From the NCBI RefSeq assembly GCF_011047315.1, contig NZ_CP049259.1, forward strand, positions 930,001 to 994,000: DNA of 64,000 nucleotides. The letters run 5' to 3'. This document shows positions 30,900 through 39,690 of the stretch, piece after piece; the first letter of the stretch is position 1, and the number at the start of each line of letters is the position of its first letter. The stretch is from Altererythrobacter sp. BO-6. GTDB taxonomy: Bacteria; Pseudomonadota; Alphaproteobacteria; Sphingomonadales; Sphingomonadaceae. The notes beneath the pieces are model-generated. The model searched no databases and was not told the DNA's origin. It worked only from the letters and a program-made list of their open reading frames with translations. Made by a program: the position numbers and the translations under genes.

Positions 30900-31795
30900 C
30901 CCACCTCCACGCATTCGACAAGCTCGTCGCCCACGCCAATCGCGGTAGCAGCGCGGCGCCCTTCGTATAGCGCACCCTCGCGCGCGGCAGGCGGCGTGAT
31001 CCAGTCAGCCGAGCAGGCGTCCAGATCCTTGACCGCCAAAGTCACCAGCGCATTGCCCGGAGGCAGCATTCCGGCGTGGCGTGCGCGTTGGGTGGTGGCA
31101 TCGGGATAATCATCCACTTCCACGATCGGCAGGCGGCCGTGGTTGACCATGGTGATGGTCGTCTGCGTTTCGGGCGGCAGGCCGAAGGCGTCGTTGATCA
31201 TGCTGTATGGCAGGGTGTAGTCGCTGCCCCGGCCAAGCCCCAGCCGCTGCTGGTACCACGCGATGCTGCGCTCGCGATCGGGCGTTGCCAGCACGACGAT
31301 GAAGATCCGGTCTACCGGGGCATGCGCGCGGGGCAGGTCGGTATCAGGCAAATCGCCGAGCACCTGGTTGAGATAGATCATCTCCTGCCCGGTGCCCAAA
31401 GCCTGCATTGGGATGAAGGCGGGCTCGATATTCTCCAGCACCTTGGGCGGGCCAACGATGGTGAACAGGTCTTGCGGCAAGGCCTCGGGCCAATGCCACA
31501 CGTCCTCCACCGTGCATTCGAACGCGGCCCAGCCATAGCTGCGGTTGGGGACGTAAGCGGGATGCGCGGGTTGCTCGACCAGCCGGAACCAGCAGGGCGC
31601 ATCACTGGCGGGCCGCATCACGGCATAGCGCGAACCCTTATTGGCCGGGCAACCCCAGCTAACGGCGAGTTCGGCATCGAGTTCGCCTTGCTCGACCAGC
31701 TCAAGCTGCAGAACATCGCGATAGGCGCGCATCGCGCGATCGAGATCGGGCACGGTCGACAGCCCGCCCATGATGGTTCCATGCGCGATGCTCAT
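30896..31795 (-). CDS. VOC family protein (two glyoxalase/dioxygenase-like modules)
   Basis: A 299-residue cytoplasmic protein with two beta-alpha-beta-beta-beta halves. The first starts at GTIMGGLSTVPDLDRAMRAY, the second at DRIFIVVLATPDRERSIAWY, and a late strand has ALVTLAVKDLDACSADWI. VOC proteins bind a metal and catalyse isomerisation, epimerisation or ring cleavage. Here candidate ligands are HGTI near the N-terminus and a C-terminal Glu, but I cannot confirm a full set. It is coupled by ATGA to the crotonase-family gene upstream and to the YciI gene downstream. A second VOC protein of the cluster, exported, lies at 49937. Confidence 0.78.
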   Translation of the reverse strand: MSIAHGTIMGGLSTVPDLDRAMRAYRDVLQLELVEQGELDAELAVSWGCPANKGSRYAVMRPASDAPCWFRLVEQPAHPAYVPNRSYGWAAFECTVEDVWHWPEALPQDLFTIVGPPKVLENIEPAFIPMQALGTGQEMIYLNQVLGDLPDTDLPRAHAPVDRIFIVVLATPDRERSIAWYQQRLGLGRGSDYTLPYSMINDAFGLPPETQTTITMVNHGRLPIVEVDDYPDATTQRARHAGMLPPGNALVTLAVKDLDACSADWITPPAAREGALYEGRRAATAIGVGDELVECVEVG

Positions 31796-32562
31796 TGGTC
31801 GACCCCCGAGCCAAAAACGGGTTTTCGCTTCTCAACGAAGGCCTGTGTGCCTTCGGCAAAGTCCTCACGCGTGAAAGCAGTCGCGAAGATGCCAAGGGTG
31901 GCCGCGTCATCCTCCACCTGCCCGTCAAGGATGCGGCGCACGAATCGCTTGTTCTCGATCGCGGAATAGGTCGACGCGGCCAGGATCGCCTCGACGAGTT
32001 CCTCGCTGCTGTCGCGTACCATTTCGACCAGCCCGATCCTTAGCGCTTCGTCGGCGCCTAGCAGTTCGCCAGTGAAAAGGATGCGTTTCGCCTGGCCTGG
32101 CCCGACCAGATCAGTCAGCAGCTTTACGTCATGCAGCGGGTAGACCAGCCCCAGCTTGCCCGGCGTAATCCCGAACCGCGCGCGCGGTGTCGCCACCCGA
32201 ATATCGCACGCCAGCGCCAGCCCGCAGCCGCCGCCAACGCAATCGCCATCGATAAATGCGACCGTGGGCAGGTTGATCCGCGCAAGTTCATGCTGGACGC
32301 GGTTGATTTCCGCCTGGTTGGCTTCGCGCCAGCTTGCATTGTCCTTATTGGCGAGCAGTTCCTTGATATCCGCGCCCGCACAGAAGGCGCCCGAACCATC
32401 GGCGGCGCGCAGTTCGAGCAAGCGGATCGAGGGATCGCTTTCGGCATCGCGGATCAGCGCCGGGAAGGCTTCCCACATCGCCATGTTGATCGCGTTGCGC
32501 GCTTCGGGCCGGTCGATCAGCAGCCGCGCGACTGCGCCGTCTTTTTCCAGCCTTACAGTCAT
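31792..32562 (-). CDS. Enoyl-CoA hydratase/isomerase (crotonase) family protein with atypical active site
   Basis: A 256-residue crotonase-fold protein. The CoA-binding and oxyanion features are present: RLLIDRPEARNAINMAM, GAFCAGADIKEL and DGDCVGGGCGLALACDIRVAT. The two glutamates used by true enoyl-CoA hydratases do not appear to be kept: the first position is Gly in GGGCGLAL and the second lies in TPGKLGLVYP. The reaction is therefore likely something else in the superfamily, such as isomerisation, a retro-Claisen step or thioester hydrolysis. ATG 32562 overlaps the deacetylase stop (ATGA). The substrate would be a CoA thioester made by the ligase or CoA-transferases of this region. Confidence 0.8.
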   Translation of the reverse strand: MTVRLEKDGAVARLLIDRPEARNAINMAMWEAFPALIRDAESDPSIRLLELRAADGSGAFCAGADIKELLANKDNASWREANQAEINRVQHELARINLPTVAFIDGDCVGGGCGLALACDIRVATPRARFGITPGKLGLVYPLHDVKLLTDLVGPGQAKRILFTGELLGADEALRIGLVEMVRDSSEELVEAILAASTYSAIENKRFVRRILDGQVEDDAATLGIFATAFTREDFAEGTQAFVEKRKPVFGSGVDQ

Positions 32563-33428
32563 GCCGGGTTCTCCTTCATGAAGTGATCGGCGATCGCCTT
32601 GCGGGTCGTCACCCATACCCCATCATGGGCACGAACGTGGCGGAAAAATTCCTCCAGCGCCCAGATCCGCCCCGGCCGGCCGATGATGCGCAAATGCAGA
32701 CCCAGGCTCATCATCTTCGGATTGCCGTCCTCGCCCTCGCGATACACCTGGTCGAAATTGGCCTTGGCATAGTCGAGCCACTGGTGCGGGGTCAGCGCCG
32801 GATCGGTCCACATCTTCATGTCGTTATTGTCGAGCTGGTAGGGCACGATGCACATCGGCGTGCCGGTGGTTTCGCCATCCCAGAACGGCACGTCGCCCGA
32901 ATAATCGTCCATGTGATAGGTGAAGCCTTCCTCCTGCAGCAACCGGCGGGTATTGTCGGTCAGGAGATAGCGGCTCAGCCAGCCATAGGGCCGCACGCCG
33001 CAGGTCTGCTCGATACTGCTCACGGCTTTGCGGATGAAGGCGCGCTCGTCCTCCTCGCTCATCTTGAACTGGTGGATCCAGCGATAGCCGTGGCTCACCG
33101 GCTCGTGGCCAAGTTCGCGGATCGCCCCGGCAATCTCGGGATGGTTTTCGAGGCTCATGGCCGCGACGGTCCAGCTGGCCGTGATGTCATATTGCTTGAG
33201 CAGTTTGACGATCCGCGGCGCGCCCGCCTTGATCCCGTAGAGGTAATTGCTCTCATTCGAATAATTGCGCATCTGCGACTTCACGAACACGCCCAGCTCG
33301 TCGACCGGCTCCATCCCGCGATCGCCGCGCGCGATGGTCATCTCGCTGCCTTCCTCGACATTAACGACGACCGATAGGGCCATCTTGGCGCCGTTCGGCC
33401 AATCTATTCTCTCTTCTTGCACAAACAT
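32559..33428 (-). CDS. Polysaccharide deacetylase family protein, PuuE-like (copy 1)
   Basis: A 289-residue NodB-fold protein of the PuuE/allantoinase-like group. The usual metal-binding DD is replaced by NVEEG, and the motif-2 region reads SHGYRWIHQF; SLGLHLRIIGRPGRI closes the barrel. In PuuE this group hydrolyses a cyclic amide without metal, so this protein may open a lactam or imide or cleave an amide rather than deacetylate a polymer. It starts at ATG 33428, just after a hairpin repeat, and overlaps the crotonase gene. Two further relatives lie at 61757 and 62674. Confidence 0.82.
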   Translation of the reverse strand: MFVQEERIDWPNGAKMALSVVVNVEEGSEMTIARGDRGMEPVDELGVFVKSQMRNYSNESNYLYGIKAGAPRIVKLLKQYDITASWTVAAMSLENHPEIAGAIRELGHEPVSHGYRWIHQFKMSEEDERAFIRKAVSSIEQTCGVRPYGWLSRYLLTDNTRRLLQEEGFTYHMDDYSGDVPFWDGETTGTPMCIVPYQLDNNDMKMWTDPALTPHQWLDYAKANFDQVYREGEDGNPKMMSLGLHLRIIGRPGRIWALEEFFRHVRAHDGVWVTTRKAIADHFMKENPA

Positions 33429-33430
33429 CT

Positions 33431-33498
33431 CCGTTCGGTTCGAGCGCAGTCGAGAACCGTTCGTGCCAGCGTGTCTCGACTACGCTCGACACGAACGG
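33431..33498. repeat. REP-like inverted repeat in an operon gap
   Basis: Arms at 33431-33457 and 33471-33498 are imperfect inverted copies (about 22 of 27 positions agree), both carrying the word CGAGCG-AGTCGAGA. Short repeats of this style are scattered in many sphingomonad genomes, from memory. It fills the gap between the SDR stop and the deacetylase start and could act as a partial terminator or mRNA stabiliser. Confidence 0.6.
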
Positions 33499-33514
33499 AA
33501 CGTTGTATCGGCGG

Positions 33515-34318
33515 CTAGTGCATCTCCTCTCCGCCCGAAACGTTCAGCGCCTCGCCGGTCACATAAAACGCCGCTTCGCTGGCCAGCCACACGCAGGCCG
33601 CAGCGGTGTCGCTCGGCAGTCCCGGGCGGCCCATCGGGTTCTTCGCGCTCATATTGGCGAGATAGGCCTCAACGCTGTCGAAGCCGAGCAGCCTGGAAAA
33701 ATACTCGTTCTGCTGCGCGCCCAGCCCGGTGGTCACATGGTTGGGGCACACCGCATTCACCGTGATGCCGTGCTTGCCCAGCTCGACCGCGCTGGCGCGG
33801 GTCAGCCCGACCATGCCGTGCTTACTCGAAACATAGGCCACCAGGTGCGGAAAGCCGGTCTTGGCGGCCTGCGAAGCGATATTGATGATCCGCCCGCCTT
33901 TGCCTTTCTCGACCATCGCCCGCGCGGCGGCCTGCGTGCAGTAAAACGCGCCCGAGAGGTTCACCGAAATAACCTTGTCCCACTCGTCGGCGATTTCGAC
34001 CTCGAGCAGGGCTTTCATCTTGAAACCGATCCCGGCGTTGTTGACGAGTACGTCGATCCCGCCGAACCGCTCGACCGCGGCGGCGACCAGTGCCTGGCAC
34101 TGCCCGGCATCGGACACATCGCAAGCCACCGTCAGCACTTCAGCCCCGCGCCCGCGCAGCTCGGCCGCCACTTCCTCCGCCTCGGCATCGATCGAAAGGT
34201 CGGAAACGACGCAATTCGCGCCCTCATCGGCAAAGGCCTGCAATATGCCCTGCCCCAGCCCCTTGTGCTTGCCCGATCCGGTGACGACGACGATCTTACC
34301 CGCAAATTTTCCGGCCAT
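33515..34318 (-). CDS. SDR family NAD(P)-dependent oxidoreductase
   Basis: A 267-residue classical short-chain dehydrogenase. It has the cofactor-binding TGSGKHKGLGQG (longer glycine loop than usual), NNAGIGFK, the catalytic Ser in NIASQAAKT and the Tyr/Lys pair in YVSSKHG, then PNHVTTG. The C-terminal VTGEALNVSGGEEMH is also typical. It would interconvert an alcohol and a ketone in the pathway. ATG 34318 shares one base with the preceding stop. Downstream of it the operon is interrupted by the REP-like hairpin. Confidence 0.87.
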   Translation of the reverse strand: MAGKFAGKIVVVTGSGKHKGLGQGILQAFADEGANCVVSDLSIDAEAEEVAAELRGRGAEVLTVACDVSDAGQCQALVAAAVERFGGIDVLVNNAGIGFKMKALLEVEIADEWDKVISVNLSGAFYCTQAAARAMVEKGKGGRIINIASQAAKTGFPHLVAYVSSKHGMVGLTRASAVELGKHGITVNAVCPNHVTTGLGAQQNEYFSRLLGFDSVEAYLANMSAKNPMGRPGLPSDTAAACVWLASEAAFYVTGEALNVSGGEEMH

Positions 34319-34629
34319 CACAAATCCTCCGTCAGCACGAAGTGCGGCGCGTCGGCAAAGCCCTGGAACGGCGCGGCGGCAGCCTGGAAGCTCTCGGTCG
34401 AGATATCGGCGATAAAGGCATCCATCCCGGTGATGTCGATGATCTCGAAATATTCATAGGCGGGCTTGGCGTTCTCGTCGCCGAACACGCCGGTTGCCTT
34501 GTGCACGGTGAAGCCGGTGACCGAACCAAGCGCGTTGACCGTGGGTATGTCGCGGGTCTTCGCCCACTCCTCATATTCGCTGACGCTTACTCCGGGCTTG
34601 AGATTGAACAGGCAGATGATGCGCATCAT
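34318..34629 (-). CDS. EthD/REDY-type small dimeric alpha+beta protein
   Basis: A 103-residue protein with a ferredoxin-like pattern: IICLFNLKPGVSVSEYEEW, then GFTVHKATGVFG, FEIIDITGMDAFI and a C-terminal FVLTEDL strand. It resembles the dimeric alpha-beta barrel families (EthD, REDY-like) seen beside oxidoreductases and CoA enzymes. No catalytic residue can be assigned. Two ATGs (34629 and 34626) are possible; the first overlaps the amidase stop. Probably an accessory or isomerase-like protein of the pathway. Confidence 0.6.
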   Translation of the reverse strand: MMRIICLFNLKPGVSVSEYEEWAKTRDIPTVNALGSVTGFTVHKATGVFGDENAKPAYEYFEIIDITGMDAFIADISTESFQAAAAPFQGFADAPHFVLTEDL

Positions 34630-35777
34630 GGCTCTCCTTGCAATTGTGGTGCGCGGTAGGCGCGCAATTTGTCGTCGAGATGGCGTGCCAGCGCGAACAG
34701 GCCCGCTTCGTGTCCGGCAGCGCCCACAATCTGCACGCCCAGCGGCAGGCCGTCTCCGGTCCACCCCATCGGCAGGCTGAGTGCGGGCAGCCCCGCTATA
34801 TTGGCAAGGCAGGTGAAATCGGCCTGCGCGGCAGGCTCTTTCTCGCTGTGCGGGAAAGGCGCGTTGGGCACCGTCGGCAGGATCAGGAAACCGTTGCGTT
34901 CGACCAGCGCGTGGATTTCCTCGGCTGTGCGGGCGAGCACCTGCTGGTCTTCGGTCCAGTCCGCGGTGCTGCGGCGCGGGCCGTAGGCCAGCAGCTTCGC
35001 CAGATGATCCGACGTGGGCACACCGTGCAAATGATCCGCCATCGCCTTCGAGACCTGGATGAAACCGGCATAACGGATGCGGCTTTGCGGGCTGGAAAGG
35101 CTCGCCGTCGCGACCGGCCGGGGCAATGCCCCGCAGGCCGCAGCAAACGCGCTTGCCACATCGGGATGCAGTTCCACGCCATGGTCGGCCAGCGTCGCCC
35201 CCGCGCCTTCGATCGCGCCTTCGCCGAAATCGGACATTACGCGCGCGACCTGCTCCAGCGTGTCGAGATCGCGCGCCAACGGGCCGACCGCATCAAGCGC
35301 ATAGTCGGCTGGCTCGAGCCCGTCCTGGCTGACGCGATCAGTCGCGGGCTTGAAGCCATAAATCCCGCAATGCGCCGCCGGAATGCGGATCGAGCCCATG
35401 GTGTCCGTGCCCAGCGCCACGTCGCACAGCCTCGCTGCCACCGCTGCGCCACTGCCGCCCGATGAACCGCCCGGAGAATAGCCCGCACGGTGCGGGTTGT
35501 GCGTCGGCCCGAAATGCGGATTGTCGGTCTTGGCGCCAAGCGCCGCCTCTTCCATGTTGAGAATGCCGGTGATTGCGGCGCCCGCATCGCGCAAGCGGCG
35601 CACCACTTCGGCGTCGCGCTCAGCCCGTCGTCCTTCCCATGCGCCCAGCCCGGCGTGGAACCGCATTCCCGCGACCGCGATGTTCGCCTTTACGCCCACG
35701 GTCATGCCGGCGAGCGGCCCTGCACCGCCCCGCGCATCATCATCGCGGAAGAGAAAGGCGTTGAAGCGGTCGAGCAT
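34626..35777 (-). CDS. Amidase signature family protein
   Basis: A 383-residue serine amidase. The Ser-cisSer-Lys triad is visible as the Lys of VGVKANIAV (about residue 30), the Gly/Ser-rich [17 protein letters not shown] and the nucleophile Ser in [13 protein letters not shown] (about residue 129). It would hydrolyse an amide to acid and ammonia or amine. It is a little shorter than many members, which is normal for the allophanate hydrolase or small-amide branch. It lies seven bases downstream of the acyl-CoA ligase gene, so the released acid may be the ligase substrate; that is inference. Confidence 0.87.
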   Translation of the reverse strand: MLDRFNAFLFRDDDARGGAGPLAGMTVGVKANIAVAGMRFHAGLGAWEGRRAERDAEVVRRLRDAGAAITGILNMEEAALGAKTDNPHFGPTHNPHRAGYSPGGSSGGSGAAVAARLCDVALGTDTMGSIRIPAAHCGIYGFKPATDRVSQDGLEPADYALDAVGPLARDLDTLEQVARVMSDFGEGAIEGAGATLADHGVELHPDVASAFAAACGALPRPVATASLSSPQSRIRYAGFIQVSKAMADHLHGVPTSDHLAKLLAYGPRRSTADWTEDQQVLARTAEEIHALVERNGFLILPTVPNAPFPHSEKEPAAQADFTCLANIAGLPALSLPMGWTGDGLPLGVQIVGAAGHEAGLFALARHLDDKLRAYRAPQLQGEP

Positions 35778-35784
35778 GCTCAGC

Positions 35785-37152
35785 CTATACCCCCCGCTGG
35801 TCGATCAGGCGGAGCGGCTTCTGCCGCGTGTCGATCTCGGTATCGCTGGCGGTTTCGCCCGGGCCGACCAGCCGCACTTCGACTTCGACGCCCAGCCCGC
35901 GCCGCAGCGTGTCGGCCAGTTCACCCGCGTCGCTGCCACCCCGGCTTTCCAGCGTCACCGTCATGTGATCCTTCTGGCTGGCGTCGCGGCGCAGATGGCA
36001 GACATATTCGCCGGTGAGGTCCGCACGGTTCTCGATAATCGCGCCGATCGCATGCGGGAACACGTTGATCCCGCGCAGTTTGACCATGTTGTCGCTACGG
36101 CCCTTGAAGCCGGCGATGCGCTTGAACACGATCTCGCCGAGGCCATCGAGTTCGTGCGTAATGTCATGCGTGTTGAAGCGGATGCAGGGCGCGATATCGT
36201 CCTTGTAAAGGCATGTAACGACCATGTCCCCGGTTTCGCCATGTGCCACCGGCGCGCCGCTATCGATGTCCAGCAGTTCGAGATATTGTGCGTCTTCCCA
36301 GACATACATACCCTCACGCTCCGGCCCCTCGCCCGCGATGGTGCCGGTGTCGCCCACGCCGTACCAGTCATAAGCCTTTGCGCCGTGCCAGGCGGCTTCG
36401 GTGCTGGCGCGATCCTCCGTGCCAAGATGGCCGATGATCATGCGGATATTGATCTTGTCGAACAGCCCCTCGGCCTCGGCGGTTTCCGCCAGCTTGCGGA
36501 TATAGTCGACGAAGCCGACGATCGCGGTCACCCCGAAATCGGCCATCAGCCGCACCTGGTTGACGCTGCGGGTTTCGATCCCCGTGCCGGCGGACAAGAA
36601 CACGCTGTTGGTGAAATGCGTCACCGCCTCGCGGATATAGTGCCCGCCGTTGATCATGCCGTGGCCATAGACCGAATGGACGACATCGCTCGGCTCAAGG
36701 CCCATCCAGCGGTACATCCGCCCGACCAGCAGATTGCCGACCTCGCGCCCCTTCGGCCCGAACATCAGCGTTTGCGGCTTGCCGGTGGTGCCGCTGGTGG
36801 TGTGGAAGATCGTCGGCGGGCGCGTCGCCGGATCGCCCATCCCGTGGAAGTCGCCATAGGGCGGGTAGTCCGCGATCGAGGCCATCAGGTCGCTCTTGTC
36901 GTAAACCGGCAGCTTGGTGATGTCCGCAAGGCCGCGGATGTCACCCGGCTCGATCCCCTGCGCGCCCCACAACCGCTGGTAGAACGGCACCTGCCAGCCG
37001 CGCTGCATCAGCCGCCGGAATTGCGCGTCCTGGATCGCAAAAAGCTCGTCGCGGCTCATAGATTTGTAGCGCGCGGTGAAGGCCTCGCCGATCGGGTAAT
37101 CCGATAGCAATTGCCGGTGGTCGAGCGCTTCGAAATAGGTCGGGTAGGTCAT
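35785..37152 (-). CDS. Phenylacetate-CoA ligase-like (PaaK family) acyl-CoA ligase
   Basis: A 455-residue adenylate-forming enzyme that would activate an aromatic or other acid with ATP and CoA. The P-loop-like TTSGTTGKPQTLMFGP, the DWYGVGDTG motif and the hinge-side GFKGRSDNMVKLRGINVFP are standard PaaK landmarks, and the length fits. The protein is coupled to the MmgE/PrpD gene upstream (ATGA). Substrate is unknown; PaaK relatives act on phenylacetate, coumarate-like and heterocyclic acids. It is one of three routes to CoA thioesters in this region, beside two CaiB-type transferases. Confidence 0.86.
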   Translation of the reverse strand: MTYPTYFEALDHRQLLSDYPIGEAFTARYKSMSRDELFAIQDAQFRRLMQRGWQVPFYQRLWGAQGIEPGDIRGLADITKLPVYDKSDLMASIADYPPYGDFHGMGDPATRPPTIFHTTSGTTGKPQTLMFGPKGREVGNLLVGRMYRWMGLEPSDVVHSVYGHGMINGGHYIREAVTHFTNSVFLSAGTGIETRSVNQVRLMADFGVTAIVGFVDYIRKLAETAEAEGLFDKINIRMIIGHLGTEDRASTEAAWHGAKAYDWYGVGDTGTIAGEGPEREGMYVWEDAQYLELLDIDSGAPVAHGETGDMVVTCLYKDDIAPCIRFNTHDITHELDGLGEIVFKRIAGFKGRSDNMVKLRGINVFPHAIGAIIENRADLTGEYVCHLRRDASQKDHMTVTLESRGGSDAGELADTLRRGLGVEVEVRLVGPGETASDTEIDTRQKPLRLIDQRGV

Positions 37153-38435
37153 AGGGCTTTCGTGAAATAAGCGAGAGGGTCATCGAAGATGCGCTGGTCG
37201 GCATCGGTGGGGGCGAGTTCGTGGGCGAGCGTGAATTTGGCTTCGGCTTGCGCTTCGCTCAGCGGATTGTCCGGGCTGCCGAGCGTGGCGCCGATATGGT
37301 GCCGCTGGCTGGTCCCGTCCTTGAAGGCGATGCTCAAAGCCTGCGGAAACAGGGCATTGGGGTCCTCATTGCCGTCAGGCACCAGAGCGACCTTGTCGGC
37401 GAGCGCAGCCAGCGCCGGATCGGCCATGTGTTCCGGCGTGAAGCGGCGCGGGTCGATCCGCCCGTCCGTGAGCATCAGCGCGGCGAGCCAGGGCAGGCAC
37501 AGCCGGGCATAGGCCGGGGTCATTTCGCGCAGGTAGGGCCGCGCGACGAGCCGCCGGATCAGCGGCGGGCAGGCGAGCTCGATCGTCGCGACCGCGGCAG
37601 GATCGAGCGCGAGTTCCTGCAGCTTGCCCAATGCGGCATGGCTCGCCCGGCCCGAAGGGAACGGCTTCACGCTGACTTCGGAAATCCGCCAGACCTTGCC
37701 GAGATCGCATGTATAACGCGCAAGATCACCGCGATCGAACAACTGGTAATAGCCGAATTGCCCCTCCAGCGGGTCTTTCGGCCCCGGAAACCCGGCCTTG
37801 GCCAGGTCGCTCGCCGTAACCGCTGCACGCGCGGCATTGGCGATCTGGAATGGCAGCGTGGCCAGCCCCTCGACATGCGCCTGCATCGTCCCCGCCGCCG
37901 AGGAATAGGCGATACCGAGCGTGTCATCCAGCGGCGCGCCGTCGATCCGCGCCACCGCCAGCGCGGCGCCCAGCAGGCCCGCTGTCGCCGGGCGGAAAAA
38001 GCTGAGTCCGGTATCCGCCGCAAGGCCAATGCCCGAAGCGACATCAACGCCGATCGCGAGCGCGGTGAGCGCCGCTTCGGGATCGCATCCGCCCTGCCGG
38101 TCGATTGCGGCGCCCAGCGCGGCCACCACGGTGCTGAGCGCGTGGACCACCGCAGGCTCGTGCACAGCGTCCCATTCCAGGCAATGGATGCGATAGCCGT
38201 TGACGAAGGCCGCGGCGGGTGCCGGCAAGCGCTCGTCCGTGCCGATCAGGCGCGCATCGTTGCCGCTGCCCATTGCCCGCGCGGTAGCGAGAATGGCATC
38301 CGCACCCGGTGCGTTTGCACCCGCCGCACCCACCGCCAGCGTATCGGCGAGCAACCGCAGCGCATCGGCGCGCGCTGCATCGGGCAGCACATGATCCGCT
38401 GCCGCAAAGGCGAGGAGATCGGCGGTCGCGCTCAT
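37149..38435 (-). CDS. MmgE/PrpD family protein (copy 1)
   Basis: A 428-residue member of the MmgE/PrpD family, which includes 2-methylcitrate dehydratase, cis-aconitate decarboxylase and iminodisuccinate epimerase. Landmarks are AAFVNGYRIHCLEWDAVH, the ALTALAIGVDVASGIGLA helix, AAGTMQAHVEGLATL and VKPFPSGRASHAALG. It would act on a carboxylic acid or its derivative. ATG 38435 overlaps the upstream stop (ATGA); another ATG three codons earlier (38444) is equally readable. It forms a tandem with a clearly different paralogue, so a two-subunit enzyme or two successive steps are possible. Confidence 0.83.
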   Translation of the reverse strand: MSATADLLAFAAADHVLPDAARADALRLLADTLAVGAAGANAPGADAILATARAMGSGNDARLIGTDERLPAPAAAFVNGYRIHCLEWDAVHEPAVVHALSTVVAALGAAIDRQGGCDPEAALTALAIGVDVASGIGLAADTGLSFFRPATAGLLGAALAVARIDGAPLDDTLGIAYSSAAGTMQAHVEGLATLPFQIANAARAAVTASDLAKAGFPGPKDPLEGQFGYYQLFDRGDLARYTCDLGKVWRISEVSVKPFPSGRASHAALGKLQELALDPAAVATIELACPPLIRRLVARPYLREMTPAYARLCLPWLAALMLTDGRIDPRRFTPEHMADPALAALADKVALVPDGNEDPNALFPQALSIAFKDGTSQRHHIGATLGSPDNPLSEAQAEAKFTLAHELAPTDADQRIFDDPLAYFTKAL

Positions 38436-39661
38436 CGCGTCCATTCCTCGATCAGCGTATCGAGCGCGGCAGCGTCATGCTCGTGAAGCGCCAGCGATAC
38501 CGCCTTGTGCGCTTCGCTTTCGGGCAAGCCGCCCCAGCGTGCGAGGCTGTGCATCTTGGCGATGAGTTCGCGTTCGCCGATCGGCCGTTCGGGATCGCCC
38601 AGCGTGTCCACCAGTTCCAGCCCGTTCACCCGCGCGCCGAAATGTGCCGGATAGCGCGCTGTAATCGCGGAATCTTCTGCCGCAGTCACCTGCGCCCGAA
38701 GGTCCGCGAGAGCGGCAATCGCGTCTGCCGCAAAGTCCTGCGGTTCGGCGCTGCGTCCGTCTGCCACCACGGCAATCGCATGCTGGAGCGAGAATTTGGC
38801 TTCGAGTTCGGTGGTCGGATTGGGCCGGTCGCAGAAGGCCAGCGCATCGGCATAGGTCTCGACTGTGAACGGCGGAATGAGCTTGCCCGCGGCACGCAGT
38901 TCCATCGCCGCATCGATCGCCGGATGGGCATGGCGGCAGGCAGCCCACGGTTTGAAGCTGACCTGGTCGATCAGCCAGCCATCGCCATTGTTCGCCAATT
39001 CGCCGGGCTCGCGCGTCATCGCGGCAAACAGCCCTTGCGGCCCCTCGAGGATCGCTTGCGGCCCGGTTGCGCCGTAATGCACATGCAGCGCCGCATCGCG
39101 CCCGGTCCGCACCGCATGGTGGATATGCCACTGCTTTGTCAGCACATCCTTGTCATGCCGCATGTGCCATAGACCGCCCGCGACCGAACCGGCATTGCCC
39201 AGCGCGTTGGCGTATTCGATCGGCGCAAAACCGATCAGTGAACCGAACGCGGCACAGGCGCCGAACAGGCCCATGGTCGCGGTAGGGTGCCAATGGGCAT
39301 AGTGGTGCGCATCGAACGCCGCGCCGATCGCGATCATCGCTTCATAACCGCGCACCGCTGCATCAAGCCGCTGATCGAGCGAAGCACTGGGCAGGCTCAT
39401 CGCCGTAGGCCAGATCACTGGCCCGGGATGGAGCAGCGCGGTGCGATGGACATCGTCCATCTCCAGCACATTGCCGAGATAGGTTGCGCGCTCCCACCCC
39501 TGGCTCGAAATTGCGCCGCTCAGCGCGCCCGCTTCGCTGTTTCGGGCGCCCGCGATGCAAGCGAGCCAATCGAGCAGGTGCAAACGTGCACGGTGGCGCT
39601 CGCTTTTGCCAACGGGCCGCGCTATTGTCCGGACAAGTTGAGCCAGCAGCGGGTCGCTCAT
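38432..39661 (-). CDS. MmgE/PrpD family protein (copy 2)
   Basis: A 409-residue MmgE/PrpD protein. It shows DWLACIAGARNSEAGAL, the VLEMDDVHRTALLHPGPVIW block with the conserved Asp and His, AHWHPTATMGLFGACAA and VSFKPWAACRHAHPAIDAA. It is first in the leftward operon that runs to 30119. ATG 39661 gives the family start; the frame opens at 39709 but would overlap the regulator gene. The palindrome TTGTCCGGACAA lies inside its codons 9-13, so its own transcription may start further upstream or be blocked by the bound repressor. Substrate unknown. Confidence 0.83.
   Translation of the reverse strand: MSDPLLAQLVRTIARPVGKSERHRARLHLLDWLACIAGARNSEAGALSGAISSQGWERATYLGNVLEMDDVHRTALLHPGPVIWPTAMSLPSASLDQRLDAAVRGYEAMIAIGAAFDAHHYAHWHPTATMGLFGACAAFGSLIGFAPIEYANALGNAGSVAGGLWHMRHDKDVLTKQWHIHHAVRTGRDAALHVHYGATGPQAILEGPQGLFAAMTREPGELANNGDGWLIDQVSFKPWAACRHAHPAIDAAMELRAAGKLIPPFTVETYADALAFCDRPNPTTELEAKFSLQHAIAVVADGRSAEPQDFAADAIAALADLRAQVTAAEDSAITARYPAHFGARVNGLELVDTLGDPERPIGERELIAKMHSLARWGGLPESEAHKAVSLALHEHDAAALDTLIEEWTR
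39625..39636. promoter_or_regulatory. TTGTCCGGACAA operator-like palindrome, copy 1
   Basis: A perfect 12-base palindrome of the GT-N4-AC type favoured by HutC-like GntR regulators. It lies 55 bases before the GntR gene ATG at 39691 and inside the start of the divergent MmgE/PrpD gene. Four more exact copies occur at 45439, 45476, 47232 and 47274. Probable autoregulatory site. Confidence 0.7.
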
Positions 39662-39690
39662 GCGCGCACTCCCGTCATGGCCGAGGGTTG

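Noticed and set aside
33431..33498. Possible CRISPR or attachment site
   Set aside because: Only one inverted pair with no regular spacers and no integrase or tRNA nearby; read as a REP-like repeat.
35497..37107. Rightward 536-codon frame antisense to the PaaK-like ligase
   Set aside because: Shadow of a gene with full PaaK motifs; His/Ala/Arg-rich composition without known domain.
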